Of a DNA stretch of 23,939 bases, positions 1 to 7,156 are shown piece after piece. This stretch comes from Desulfobacula sp. (GTDB taxonomy: Bacteria; Desulfobacterota; Desulfobacteria; Desulfobacterales; Desulfobacteraceae). The stretch spans positions 1 to 23,939 of the forward strand of contig NZ_JAIOSW010000048.1 in the NCBI RefSeq assembly GCF_021107415.1. The letters are read 5' to 3'. A model generated the notes under the pieces. It saw only the letters and a list, made by a program, of their open reading frames with translations. It did no database searches and was not told the origin of the DNA. The translations under genes and the position numbers were made by a program. Within the stretch, counting starts at the first letter, position 1; each line of letters starts with the position of its first letter.

Positions 1-966
1 ACCAGCATCTAAAATAAAGTCAATTTCATTGCCGATATTATCTCGGAAATAATAAATATTGTCAGGTTTAGCTTGGTTAAAATTTGTTTTCAAGAGTTCT
101 GAAAAAACAAAAGTTTCAAAAAGTGCGCCTTTAAGCGGATGTGCCTGTAAATGGTTAAAAGAACTTATTCCTAAGAGAAAACAAGCTAATCCGGTGTCAA
201 TAAAAAAAAGTTTAGGTGCTTTTACAAGCCTCTTATTAAAATTTTTATAAAAAGGTTTCACTCTCTTAATGATATAACTGGCTTCAAGGATTGTTAACCA
301 ACCATTTACTGTATTATGAGAAATCCCACATTCATTTCCAATAGAAGACATATTTAAAATTTGACCTGTACGTCCTGCACAAAGCTTTAGAAAAGTTTGA
401 AACCGGGAAAGATCTTTAATATTAATTAATTGTCTCAGATCCCGCTCTATATACGTACTTATATAAAATTCCATAGCACTGTAGGGATCAAGTCCTTTGT
501 CAAATATTCTCGGATAAAATCCTGTTGTTAAAACCTTATCAATATCCTGATTTTTTTTTATTCCATAGACTTCTGAAAAGGAAAAAGGAAGCAACCTTAT
601 TAAGGCAGTTCGTCCCGCAAGGGACTGACTTAAACGATTGATAAGTTCAAACTGCTGACTTCCGGTTAAAATATACATTCCCGGAAGATCTTTTTCATCC
701 ACAATAGTCTGAATATATGAAGTGAGATCAGGAACTCTCTGGATTTCATCAATAATAACTCCCTTAGGATACATTTCAAGAAAGCCGATAGGATCATTTT
801 CTGCAAATTCTCTATTATCAATATTCTCTAAAGATACATATGGCTTATTTGGAAACAACATTTTACAAAGAGTGGTTTTCCCGGATTGTCTTGGTCCTGT
901 GATTGTGACTACCGGATACTGTTTGCTGAATTCCATTACTTTTTTTGAAACATCTCTTGGTATCAT
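1..966 (-). CDS. AAA_14/DUF4143 family ATPase, C-terminus cut by the window edge
   Basis: The minus-strand frame is open from an ATG at 966 down to base 1 without a stop, giving the first 322 residues. Near the N-terminus is a Walker A motif (GPRQSGKTT, about residues 20-28), followed by a Walker B-type VIIDEIQR around residue 70 and a sensor-like LTGSQQF near 105. The second half (FYPRIFD, YIERDLRQL, helix-turn-helix-like GISHNTVNGWL, then FIDTGLACFLLG) is the order expected for the DUF4143 part. The family's C-terminal nuclease-like region begins near the edge (RDNIGNEIDFILD). These ATPases are widespread, often in accessory DNA, and their role is poorly known. An in-frame stop lies 8 codons upstream of the chosen ATG. 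I see no strong ribosome binding site. Family assignment is firm; function is not. Confidence 0.85.
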   Translation of the reverse strand, partial: MIPRDVSKKVMEFSKQYPVVTITGPRQSGKTTLCKMLFPNKPYVSLENIDNREFAENDPIGFLEMYPKGVIIDEIQRVPDLTSYIQTIVDEKDLPGMYILTGSQQFELINRLSQSLAGRTALIRLLPFSFSEVYGIKKNQDIDKVLTTGFYPRIFDKGLDPYSAMEFYISTYIERDLRQLINIKDLSRFQTFLKLCAGRTGQILNMSSIGNECGISHNTVNGWLTILEASYIIKRVKPFYKNFNKRLVKAPKLFFIDTGLACFLLGISSFNHLQAHPLKGALFETFVFSELLKTNFNQAKPDNIYYFRDNIGNEIDFILDAG

Positions 967-1215
967 TTTAATAAAATACCATATTTCTTACAAATTGTAA
1001 ATGCAAATTACAATTTAGCAAAAACTTTCGACTAAGTAATAGATTAAAATGAAAATACGGATTGGATGGACTTTCAGGTCAAGGTTGGTTTCAGCACCTC
1101 ACCTCCACCAACCCTATACCAAGGTTACGTGTAGTGTTGTATTGCAGGATATGGTAAAAAGGAAATTCACACGGTTATTCCGATTTTTTCATAACTTAAT
1201 GATAAGGCAGACAAA

Positions 1216-1893
1216 ATGGATATCATTATTGAAACAAAGGCGTTAAAGATTTTTCTGTACGGGATTTTAAGCTGTAAATGCCCGGTCACTGAAGCGACTG
1301 AGAAAAAGCTGTTTAAATTGTTTTTTAAGGCGAAACGTAGGGAAAGTATGGATTATCTTTCGATCCTTGCCGTTGCAGACAAAAATCCTGAGAGAACACC
1401 CATGCATAATCTGTTTGATTTTTGTGCCTGGGCAAAAGATGACCCTTTCTCGTTTGCCATAACAATCAATGACGTATTAAGATATCTTGGGTCTTCATTC
1501 CATTACAACATGGTGGTTTCAAACCATCCCGGAATTGAAATAACAAATCCGGGGCTTTTGCTGAGCCATGTTCTTGTTCCCGTGTCTGTCCGGAAAAATG
1601 AAAGCAATATTTATGCGATCTATGAAAATAAACATGCAACAACTTGCTACAAATCCATTATCATCCCTAAAGACCTGGAAATGGAGCATGAATTATATGG
1701 CCTCCACATGGGAGTGGTGTTATGTGGCCTGTCTGGAAAACAGGCCGATATGCTTATTTCCCACCAGACCTTGATTAAGAATTTTTCTGAAATTGCCGGG
1801 CGTGTCAAAACGGTTGAGTTTAAAAAACTACCACCTTATGGAGATCATTTTTCACAGGTGAATGACCGCTTTAAAAGGTACATATTAAGATAA
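1216..1893 (+). CDS. Hypothetical protein, 225 aa
   Basis: I do not recognise this family. The ORF is long, starts at an ATG with a modest purine stretch upstream (ATAAGGCAG), and its composition is protein-like. It has no signal peptide, membrane span or obvious catalytic motif. The N-terminal 50 residues are basic and helical-looking (KKLFKLFFKAKRR). The central part is rich in beta-type hydrophobic stretches (LLSHVLVPVSV, SIIIPKDLE, MGVVLCGLSG). It stands alone, 250 bp from the divergent ATPase and 259 bp upstream of the diguanylate cyclase. It could be a soluble sensory or regulatory protein, but that is guesswork. Confidence 0.6.
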   Translation: MDIIIETKALKIFLYGILSCKCPVTEATEKKLFKLFFKAKRRESMDYLSILAVADKNPERTPMHNLFDFCAWAKDDPFSFAITINDVLRYLGSSFHYNMVVSNHPGIEITNPGLLLSHVLVPVSVRKNESNIYAIYENKHATTCYKSIIIPKDLEMEHELYGLHMGVVLCGLSGKQADMLISHQTLIKNFSEIAGRVKTVEFKKLPPYGDHFSQVNDRFKRYILR

Positions 1894-1912
1894 AAAAACA
1901 CCCGAGCCATAG

Positions 1913-1928
1913 GTCATTTCAAAATGAC
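1913..1928. repeat. Short inverted repeat after the hypothetical gene
   Basis: Seven-base arms GTCATTT and AAATGAC are separated by two bases, 20 bp after the stop codon at 1893. No T-run follows on the plus strand, so this is at best a weak terminator or a processing site. Confidence 0.3.
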
Positions 1929-2034
1929 AGTATTATTATTGAATGCAAACCGTAAGCTCCACGGCAGAAAAAACGATATGTCAAACGATTGACGGTGATG
2001 GCAGATTTTTCCCTGTTTAGAGGAGGTGTTGCAA

Positions 2035-2061
2035 ATGTATAATATTTATAACTTATTGTAA
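2035..2061 (+). other. Eight-codon minigene behind a perfect Shine-Dalgarno
   Basis: AGGAGG at 2021-2026 is followed after 8 bases by ATG and seven more codons (MYNIYNLL), then TAA. This is the strongest ribosome binding site in the 1894-2152 interval and has no long ORF behind it. It may be a leader peptide, the remnant of a lost gene, or chance. Confidence 0.3.
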
Positions 2062-2091
2062 TTTAATTAACTTTTTGTTTATTTCTGTTTT

Positions 2092-2107
2092 TGGCATAAG
2101 TATTGCT
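2092..2107 (+). promoter_or_regulatory. Sigma-54 (-24/-12) promoter for the diguanylate cyclase
   Basis: TGGCATAAGTATTGCT matches the sigma-54 consensus TGGCAC-G-R-NNN-TTGCW at all but two positions. The GG (2093-2094) and GC (2105-2106) doublets have the required 10-base separation. The -12 element lies 46 bp before the ATG at 2153, which gives a leader of about 35 nt. Transcription would therefore need an enhancer-binding activator; no binding site for one is obvious upstream. Confidence 0.7.
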
Positions 2108-2152
2108 TTATTTGTTTTCAGCAATTGATATGTACTGAAATGAGGGAAGAAT

Positions 2153-3226
2153 ATGAAGCAAGCTTTGAGCAGAATATCCGGCAGAATGACAACATTATTT
2201 TCAATGATTTTCAAAATGGCCCAAAGACAGGCAGATCATAAAAAGTTGACCCGTCATATCGTCGAATTAAACAAAAAACAATCCTCCATCCAAATTATTA
2301 ATGAAGTGGCTCTTTGTTTGAAAGATATTCTCAATTACAGATTGTTTGCCTTTGTGATCAAAAAAAAGAAAAGTGTTGATATCTGGTTAGACCCCAAGAT
2401 GTATAAAAAATCTCTTGAGGATATTATTTTAAAAGATTTCCGTATTAAAGATAGAGAAAGCTTGAATTACCTGAATCATACTTTCCATCCGGATGAGCGG
2501 GAAGAAAAATTCAATATGAATGATCTTGTTTTTTACGAATTAAATGAGAAAAATTGTCATTCAAGAATCTACATGCTTCCCCACAACAATATGTATAGTC
2601 ATCATGACGAGGTGGTAAATCTTATCCTTCAGGGATGCTCGGCGGCACTCTCCCGCCAGGCTAAAATTGAAAATTTAACCAATGCAGCTGCTATTGATCC
2701 CTTAACCGGATGTTACAATAGAAGAGAGTTTGAGAATCAGCTGAAAAGAAATATTGCAGGAGCCATCCGCCATAAAAATGATCTGTCCATGTTTATGTTT
2801 GATCTGGATCATTTTAAGAGAATAAATGATACCTATGGGCATCTTGCCGGTGATAAGGTGTTGCAGGAAGTCGTAGCTCTTATGCAAAAAAATATGAGAA
2901 CAGGCGACATCCTTGCCAGATACGGCGGGGAAGAATTTATTGCTATTTTGCCTGAAACCGATAAGGTAAAAGCCATGGAACTTGCGGATCGTCTGAGAAT
3001 TAAAATTTCAAAAAAAATCATTATGCATAATGACGATACTATCAAAGTCACTGCCAGCTTTGGTGTGTCCGAACTGAATCGGTGTGCAGACATGACCCGA
3101 ATTATTCAGGATGCGGATACCATGTTATATAAGGCCAAACTCAACGGGCGAAATACTGTCATGCCCGGATTATTTAAGATCATTTCCAATAAAGAATCAG
3201 AAAAGAGAGTGAAACATACGGTCTGA
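2153..3226 (+). CDS. Diguanylate cyclase (GGDEF domain protein)
   Basis: The protein (357 aa) should condense two GTP into cyclic di-GMP in the cytoplasm. The GGDEF domain spans about residues 178-335: DPLTGCYNRR, FDLDHFKRINDTYGH, the active-site loop GGEEF at 258-262, and ASFGVSE near 301. The inhibitory I-site RxxD is intact as RTGD at 249-252, five residues before GGEEF, so product feedback inhibition is expected. Residues about 30-170 form a GAF-like sensory region preceded by a helical stretch. There is no membrane span, so it senses a cytosolic cue or partner. The start is supported by GAGGGA 6 bases upstream. It lies just behind a sigma-54 promoter and ahead of an HDOD gene. Confidence 0.93.
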   Translation: MKQALSRISGRMTTLFSMIFKMAQRQADHKKLTRHIVELNKKQSSIQIINEVALCLKDILNYRLFAFVIKKKKSVDIWLDPKMYKKSLEDIILKDFRIKDRESLNYLNHTFHPDEREEKFNMNDLVFYELNEKNCHSRIYMLPHNNMYSHHDEVVNLILQGCSAALSRQAKIENLTNAAAIDPLTGCYNRREFENQLKRNIAGAIRHKNDLSMFMFDLDHFKRINDTYGHLAGDKVLQEVVALMQKNMRTGDILARYGGEEFIAILPETDKVKAMELADRLRIKISKKIIMHNDDTIKVTASFGVSELNRCADMTRIIQDADTMLYKAKLNGRNTVMPGLFKIISNKESEKRVKHTV

Positions 3227-3266
3227 GTATGTTAAATTAATTTTTTTGATTAATTTATCTGGTTTC

Positions 3267-3296
3267 TTGACTTTCTCTGTTCTTGCCGCGTATTAT
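3267..3296 (+). promoter_or_regulatory. Sigma-70 type promoter for the HDOD gene
   Basis: TTGACT (3267-3272) and TATTAT (3291-3296) are separated by 18 bp, about 50 bp before the ATG at 3347. This suggests the HDOD gene is transcribed on its own as well as, or instead of, from the cyclase promoter. Confidence 0.5.
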
Positions 3297-3346
3297 AGCC
3301 TAAATTCTTATTCAAAATACTCAATCTTTTGGATTACTAAAGTATT

Positions 3347-4195
3347 ATGAGTGTCATTCAAGAACTTGTTAAAGAAATTAAAAATTTAAAGCCCGTACCG
3401 GCTGTGATCAATCGAATTCTTGAGGTGGTTGATGAACCGGACTATTCCATGGCCCAAATAGCAACCATTATCCAATATGATCCGGCTATCACTGCCAGTG
3501 TTTTAAGAATATGTAATTCTGCTTTTTTCGGCTTGAAAAATCCTGCTGAGTCTATCAAGGACGCTGTCACTCTTCTGGGAATAGACCAGATTATTGAAAT
3601 CGTATTGATAAAATCAGGTGCAAAGGTATTGTCCGGAAAACAGGAAGGGTATGGGTTTCATGAAGGGGCCATGTGGAAATACTCTGTATCTTCTGCATTG
3701 ATTGCAAAACAGATCGCCCAAAAGCTTTTATTCAAAAATAAAAGTACAATTTTCACAGCCGCCCTGCTTAAGGATATTGGTAAAATAGTTCTGGACAGGT
3801 TTGTCATGGATTCTTTTGAAAAGATATCAGCATTGGTTGTGAATGAAAACTTAAGTTTCAGGGAGGCTGAAAAAAAAATTATCGGTGTAGATCATGCCGA
3901 GCTCGGGGGAATGATAGCAAAAATGTGGAAATTTTCTCCAAAAATGGTCAAAATTATTCGCCATCATCATCTCACGGATGTTTCAATGGTCAAAGATAAA
4001 GAAATTGCTGTCGTCTATTTGGCCGATTGCATATGTATGATGATTGGAATTGGTGTGGGCTCAGACGGGTTGACGTATCGGTTTAATGATCAGACCATGA
4101 AAGAATTGGGAATGAACTCTGAGGATATCTCAAAAATAATCGCTGAATATGCATTTAACATGCAGAAAGTTGAAAATCTGTTAAACGTGGTCTGA
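3347..4195 (+). CDS. HDOD domain signalling protein
   Basis: The 282-residue protein is essentially one HDOD domain (about residues 10-210), a degenerate relative of HD-type phosphohydrolases. Its opening matches the family pattern (LKPVPAVINRILEVV, then IIQYDPAITASVLRICNSAFFG at about 41-62). The place of the HD pair carries LKDIGK (141-146), so the metal-binding histidine is replaced by lysine. The domain is thus probably a binding or scaffolding module rather than an enzyme. No output domain such as EAL or GGDEF is fused. In related bacteria such proteins act in motility, stress and second-messenger circuits. Its neighbours, a diguanylate cyclase and a chemoreceptor, fit a signalling role. 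No clear Shine-Dalgarno precedes the ATG. Confidence 0.9.
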   Translation: MSVIQELVKEIKNLKPVPAVINRILEVVDEPDYSMAQIATIIQYDPAITASVLRICNSAFFGLKNPAESIKDAVTLLGIDQIIEIVLIKSGAKVLSGKQEGYGFHEGAMWKYSVSSALIAKQIAQKLLFKNKSTIFTAALLKDIGKIVLDRFVMDSFEKISALVVNENLSFREAEKKIIGVDHAELGGMIAKMWKFSPKMVKIIRHHHLTDVSMVKDKEIAVVYLADCICMMIGIGVGSDGLTYRFNDQTMKELGMNSEDISKIIAEYAFNMQKVENLLNVV

Positions 4196-4255
4196 TAAAA
4201 AAAGAAATTACACCGAGAAATAGTATTAAAATTATGGCATCCGTTAGAGGATAGC

Positions 4256-6310
4256 TTATATCTTAAATTTTTCTGTCATCGCCTGCAATTGAAGCATGAC
4301 ATTATTCAGGATTTTTGCCTTTTCTTTAACAGAGAAAGAAAAGCTGTTGATTTCCCGGGAAGCTGTGAGAACATCTGTAATCTCTTCTGCCACCTGACCC
4401 GATACTTCTGAACTCTGGTTAACATTTACATTGGCTTCCTGGATACCGGATGATACCTGACTGATATTCTCGGCAATCTCATTGGTTGTGGTAGACTGAA
4501 GCTCAATGGCAGAGGCGGCTTCATTAACAAAATCATTGATTTGGTTGATGATTTGTGAAATTTCCTGGATTTCAGTGACAGCACCTTTTATTTGATTCTG
4601 GATTTCCAGAATATTTTTAGCAATATCTTTTGTTGCACCGGCTGTTTGGCCTGCCAATTCTTTGATTTCATTTGCAACAACAACAAAACCTTTTCCGGCC
4701 TCTCCGGCTCGTGCTGCTTCAATAGTTGCATTTAAGGCCAGAAGGTTGGTCTGGGAGGAAATCCTGTTGATGGTCTCCGTGACTTTGTTGATTTCTTCCG
4801 CAGCCCGGCCAAGCCCGCTGACTCTTTTCGATGTCTGCTGAGCCTTTTCAACTGCTTTGTTGGTGATCTCTCTGGTATGATTTGAGTTCTGGGAGACCTT
4901 TTCTATGCTTGTACTCATGCCACTGGTTCCGGTAGCGACAATCTCCACATTCGTACTGGTCTGTTCCATGGCAGCTGCCACAGAATCCATGTTAACACTC
5001 ATTTCTTCCGCAGCTGAAGCAACTGTATTGAGTTTTGAAACCGTTGTTTCAGATCCTTCACTCATTTTATCGGAAATCTGGTTTAATTCCCCGGAAGCTG
5101 AGCTTAACGTGTCTACACCCGAATTGAGATCTTTAATCATTTGGGCCAGGCCTTTGACCATTTCATTCATGGAATCAACCGTATCTTTGATGGCATCGTT
5201 TGCATTATAAGCAAAAGTGTATTTAAAATTACCTTTTGCAACTTCTTTTGCCAGTTTTGCCATACCATTCATATTTTTTATCAATTGCCTGTTCATAACC
5301 CCGATGATCAGCGCTCCGATAATTAAAGCTAAAACACCACTGATACCGGCGCTGGTCATAATCTGCTTGTTTATACCGGTCATCAGTTCGCCTTCAGATA
5401 CAGCCACGGTAAAATAAAGATCCCACGCTTTAAAATAGTTTACATAGGAGTGATAGGTCTTTTTATTATATCCGTAATTGGTTGCTCCGGATTTGCTTTT
5501 TAATATGTCCTTGCCATTTTCAAATTCCTGAACTTTTAATGAAAGGTATTTTTTATCGGGGTGGATAAGAATTTTTCCTTTTGAATTATTGATAAACGAG
5601 TAACCATGACCACCGACATTGACTTTGTTTATAAGTCCTAAAAGGTCTTTAGTCAAAATTTTGCTGGTGACAGAGTATGCGCCGCTTATCTTTTTTTCAA
5701 GGGTCTCTTTAAATGGCTGGAGATACTGCATGGAAATTTCTGTTCCGGTTTTTGATATAAACCAATAGGGTTTGCCTGCCATCACAGCATTGAAAACATC
5801 AGTCCCCAAAGTATAGTATTCTCCGATGGGCCTGGAACCATCTTTATTTTTAATGCTTGAAGACACTTTGATGAGCTTATTATCATGGATTTGATAAACA
5901 GCGATATCAGATGTGCTGAATTTACCGATCTTATCAACGATCACATTGTCAGTAACAAACTCAAGTCCGAAAACCATTTTTGGAAGGGTAATTTTCTCTT
6001 TTTTCTCTGAATTGACATCATAAATATCCATATCAACGGTTCTGGCATTGACAATCATAATACTCTCATCGCTTTGACTTTCTGCCATCAGTGCACCCAT
6101 ATCAGCGTCTATTTTTTCTTTCTGCAGGTTGTGTTTCAGCTGAATTGTTTTTAGCAGAACATCTGACACGTTTTGGATACTGGTCTGTCCTTTGGAGAGA
6201 AAAGAACTTTTGCTTTGGTAAAAGTTAACAACAGCAATGATCAGGATGGTAAGGATAATGATTCCAAAGGAACCGATATAAAGTTTTTTATCAAATCCAA
6301 GATTTGTCAT
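4256..6310 (-). CDS. Methyl-accepting chemotaxis protein with Cache sensor
   Basis: This is a 684-aa inner-membrane chemoreceptor. Transmembrane helix 1 is at about residues 10-30, and a long periplasmic region at 31-316 looks like a Cache-type small-molecule sensor (YWFISKTG near 182, HGYSFINNSKGKILIHPD near 235-252). Transmembrane helix 2 is at about 317-340, with HAMP at about 341-393. The cytoplasmic signalling coiled coil has its conserved hairpin tip at about 520-556 (NLLALNATIEAARAGE). No C-terminal pentapeptide for CheR/CheB docking is present. The start is supported by AAGGGG 7 bases upstream. It converges with the HDOD gene and lies 70 bp beyond the SDR gene on the same strand. The ligand cannot be read from the sequence. 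Confidence 0.95.
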   Translation of the reverse strand: MTNLGFDKKLYIGSFGIIILTILIIAVVNFYQSKSSFLSKGQTSIQNVSDVLLKTIQLKHNLQKEKIDADMGALMAESQSDESIMIVNARTVDMDIYDVNSEKKEKITLPKMVFGLEFVTDNVIVDKIGKFSTSDIAVYQIHDNKLIKVSSSIKNKDGSRPIGEYYTLGTDVFNAVMAGKPYWFISKTGTEISMQYLQPFKETLEKKISGAYSVTSKILTKDLLGLINKVNVGGHGYSFINNSKGKILIHPDKKYLSLKVQEFENGKDILKSKSGATNYGYNKKTYHSYVNYFKAWDLYFTVAVSEGELMTGINKQIMTSAGISGVLALIIGALIIGVMNRQLIKNMNGMAKLAKEVAKGNFKYTFAYNANDAIKDTVDSMNEMVKGLAQMIKDLNSGVDTLSSASGELNQISDKMSEGSETTVSKLNTVASAAEEMSVNMDSVAAAMEQTSTNVEIVATGTSGMSTSIEKVSQNSNHTREITNKAVEKAQQTSKRVSGLGRAAEEINKVTETINRISSQTNLLALNATIEAARAGEAGKGFVVVANEIKELAGQTAGATKDIAKNILEIQNQIKGAVTEIQEISQIINQINDFVNEAASAIELQSTTTNEIAENISQVSSGIQEANVNVNQSSEVSGQVAEEITDVLTASREINSFSFSVKEKAKILNNVMLQLQAMTEKFKI

Positions 6311-6344
6311 TTTTCACCCCTTATCGAAAATATAATCCATAGAT

Positions 6345-6365
6345 CCTTGCAATAAAATGGCAAGG
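6345..6365. repeat. Inverted repeat between the SDR and chemoreceptor genes
   Basis: CCTTGC and GCAAGG are six-base arms around a 9-base loop in the 70-bp gap. No T-run follows on the minus strand, so it may be an attenuator, an operator for the chemoreceptor, or chance. Confidence 0.25.
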
Positions 6366-6380
6366 CAAGCTTAAAACAAT

Positions 6381-7133
6381 TTATATCAACATACCACCAT
6401 CACAGACAAGACTGGTACCGGTGGTAAACGAGGCAGCATCAGACACCAGATACAGCACAGCTCCAGCCATTTCTTCGGGCTTTGCATACCGGCCCATGGG
6501 AATCTGAGCCACAGCATACTTGCAGATTTCGTCAGAAGATATGATGGCACTGGCAAATTTGGTGTCTGTAAGCCCGGGCAGCAGAGCATTGACCCGGATT
6601 CCTTTTGGGGCCAATTCCCTGGCCAGGGTCTGGGTCATGTTGATGAGGGCAGCCTTGGTGACAGAATAAACTCCCTGGAATAATCCGGGTTTTATCGCAT
6701 TCACCGACGACACGTTCACAATGGCCCCCTTGTCTTTCATCAAGGGAACCGCATATTTGATCATGAAAAAAGGGCCTTTCAGGTTTACATCCAGAATTTT
6801 GTCCCAGATGCCTTCATCTGCTGTTAGCATCTCACCGAAATGGGGATTGGTGGCAGCATTGTTTACCAGGATATCCAGAACTCCATATTTTTCCAGTATT
6901 TTTTCATACAGGGCCTTGATCTGATCCGGATACCCGGTATGGCAGGCCATGGCCTCAGCTTTAAAGCCTTTTTCCCTGATTCCGGCAGCAGCAGCTTCCA
7001 GGCTGTCAACCTTCCGGCTCACCAGGATACATTGTGCTCCATATTGGGCAAGTTTCTGTACAATTGCCAGACCAATTCCCCTGCTGGCGCCCGTGATAAC
7101 AGCGATTCTTCCTTCCAGATTAAATTCTTTCAT
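6381..7133 (-). CDS. Short-chain dehydrogenase/reductase (SDR)
   Basis: This 250-aa classical SDR should perform an NAD(P)H-dependent oxidation or reduction of a hydroxyl or carbonyl group. The nucleotide-binding TGASRGIG is at residues 14-21, the structural NNAA at 91-94, and the catalytic Ser at 142-143 with Tyr156 and Lys160 (YSVTK). The C-terminal DGGMLI is typical. The motif pattern is close to 3-oxoacyl-ACP reductase-like and glucose dehydrogenase-like members, and the substrate cannot be settled. The start has AGGAG 8 bases upstream. It is the last gene of the run asnS to SDR, 23 bp after the HisHF gene. Together with the upstream thioesterase it could act on acyl compounds, but that is inference. 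Confidence 0.92.
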   Translation of the reverse strand: MKEFNLEGRIAVITGASRGIGLAIVQKLAQYGAQCILVSRKVDSLEAAAAGIREKGFKAEAMACHTGYPDQIKALYEKILEKYGVLDILVNNAATNPHFGEMLTADEGIWDKILDVNLKGPFFMIKYAVPLMKDKGAIVNVSSVNAIKPGLFQGVYSVTKAALINMTQTLARELAPKGIRVNALLPGLTDTKFASAIISSDEICKYAVAQIPMGRYAKPEEMAGAVLYLVSDAASFTTGTSLVCDGGMLI

Positions 7134-7156
7134 ATCTATTCTCCTCGGGTTTCATA

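Noticed and set aside
1049..1246. 65-aa plus-strand ORF before the hypothetical gene
   Set aside because: No ribosome binding site or family resemblance, and it overlaps the better-supported ORF starting at 1216.
1930..2010. Possible riboswitch-like segment (GCAAACC, a small CCGT/ACGG hairpin, later GATGGCAG)
   Set aside because: I compared it with the cyclic di-GMP-I, fluoride and cobalamin patterns; the conserved core bases and pairings are missing.
4905..5417. Plus-strand ORFs opposite the chemoreceptor gene
   Set aside because: They are antisense reflections of the chemoreceptor's codon pattern, with no independent support.
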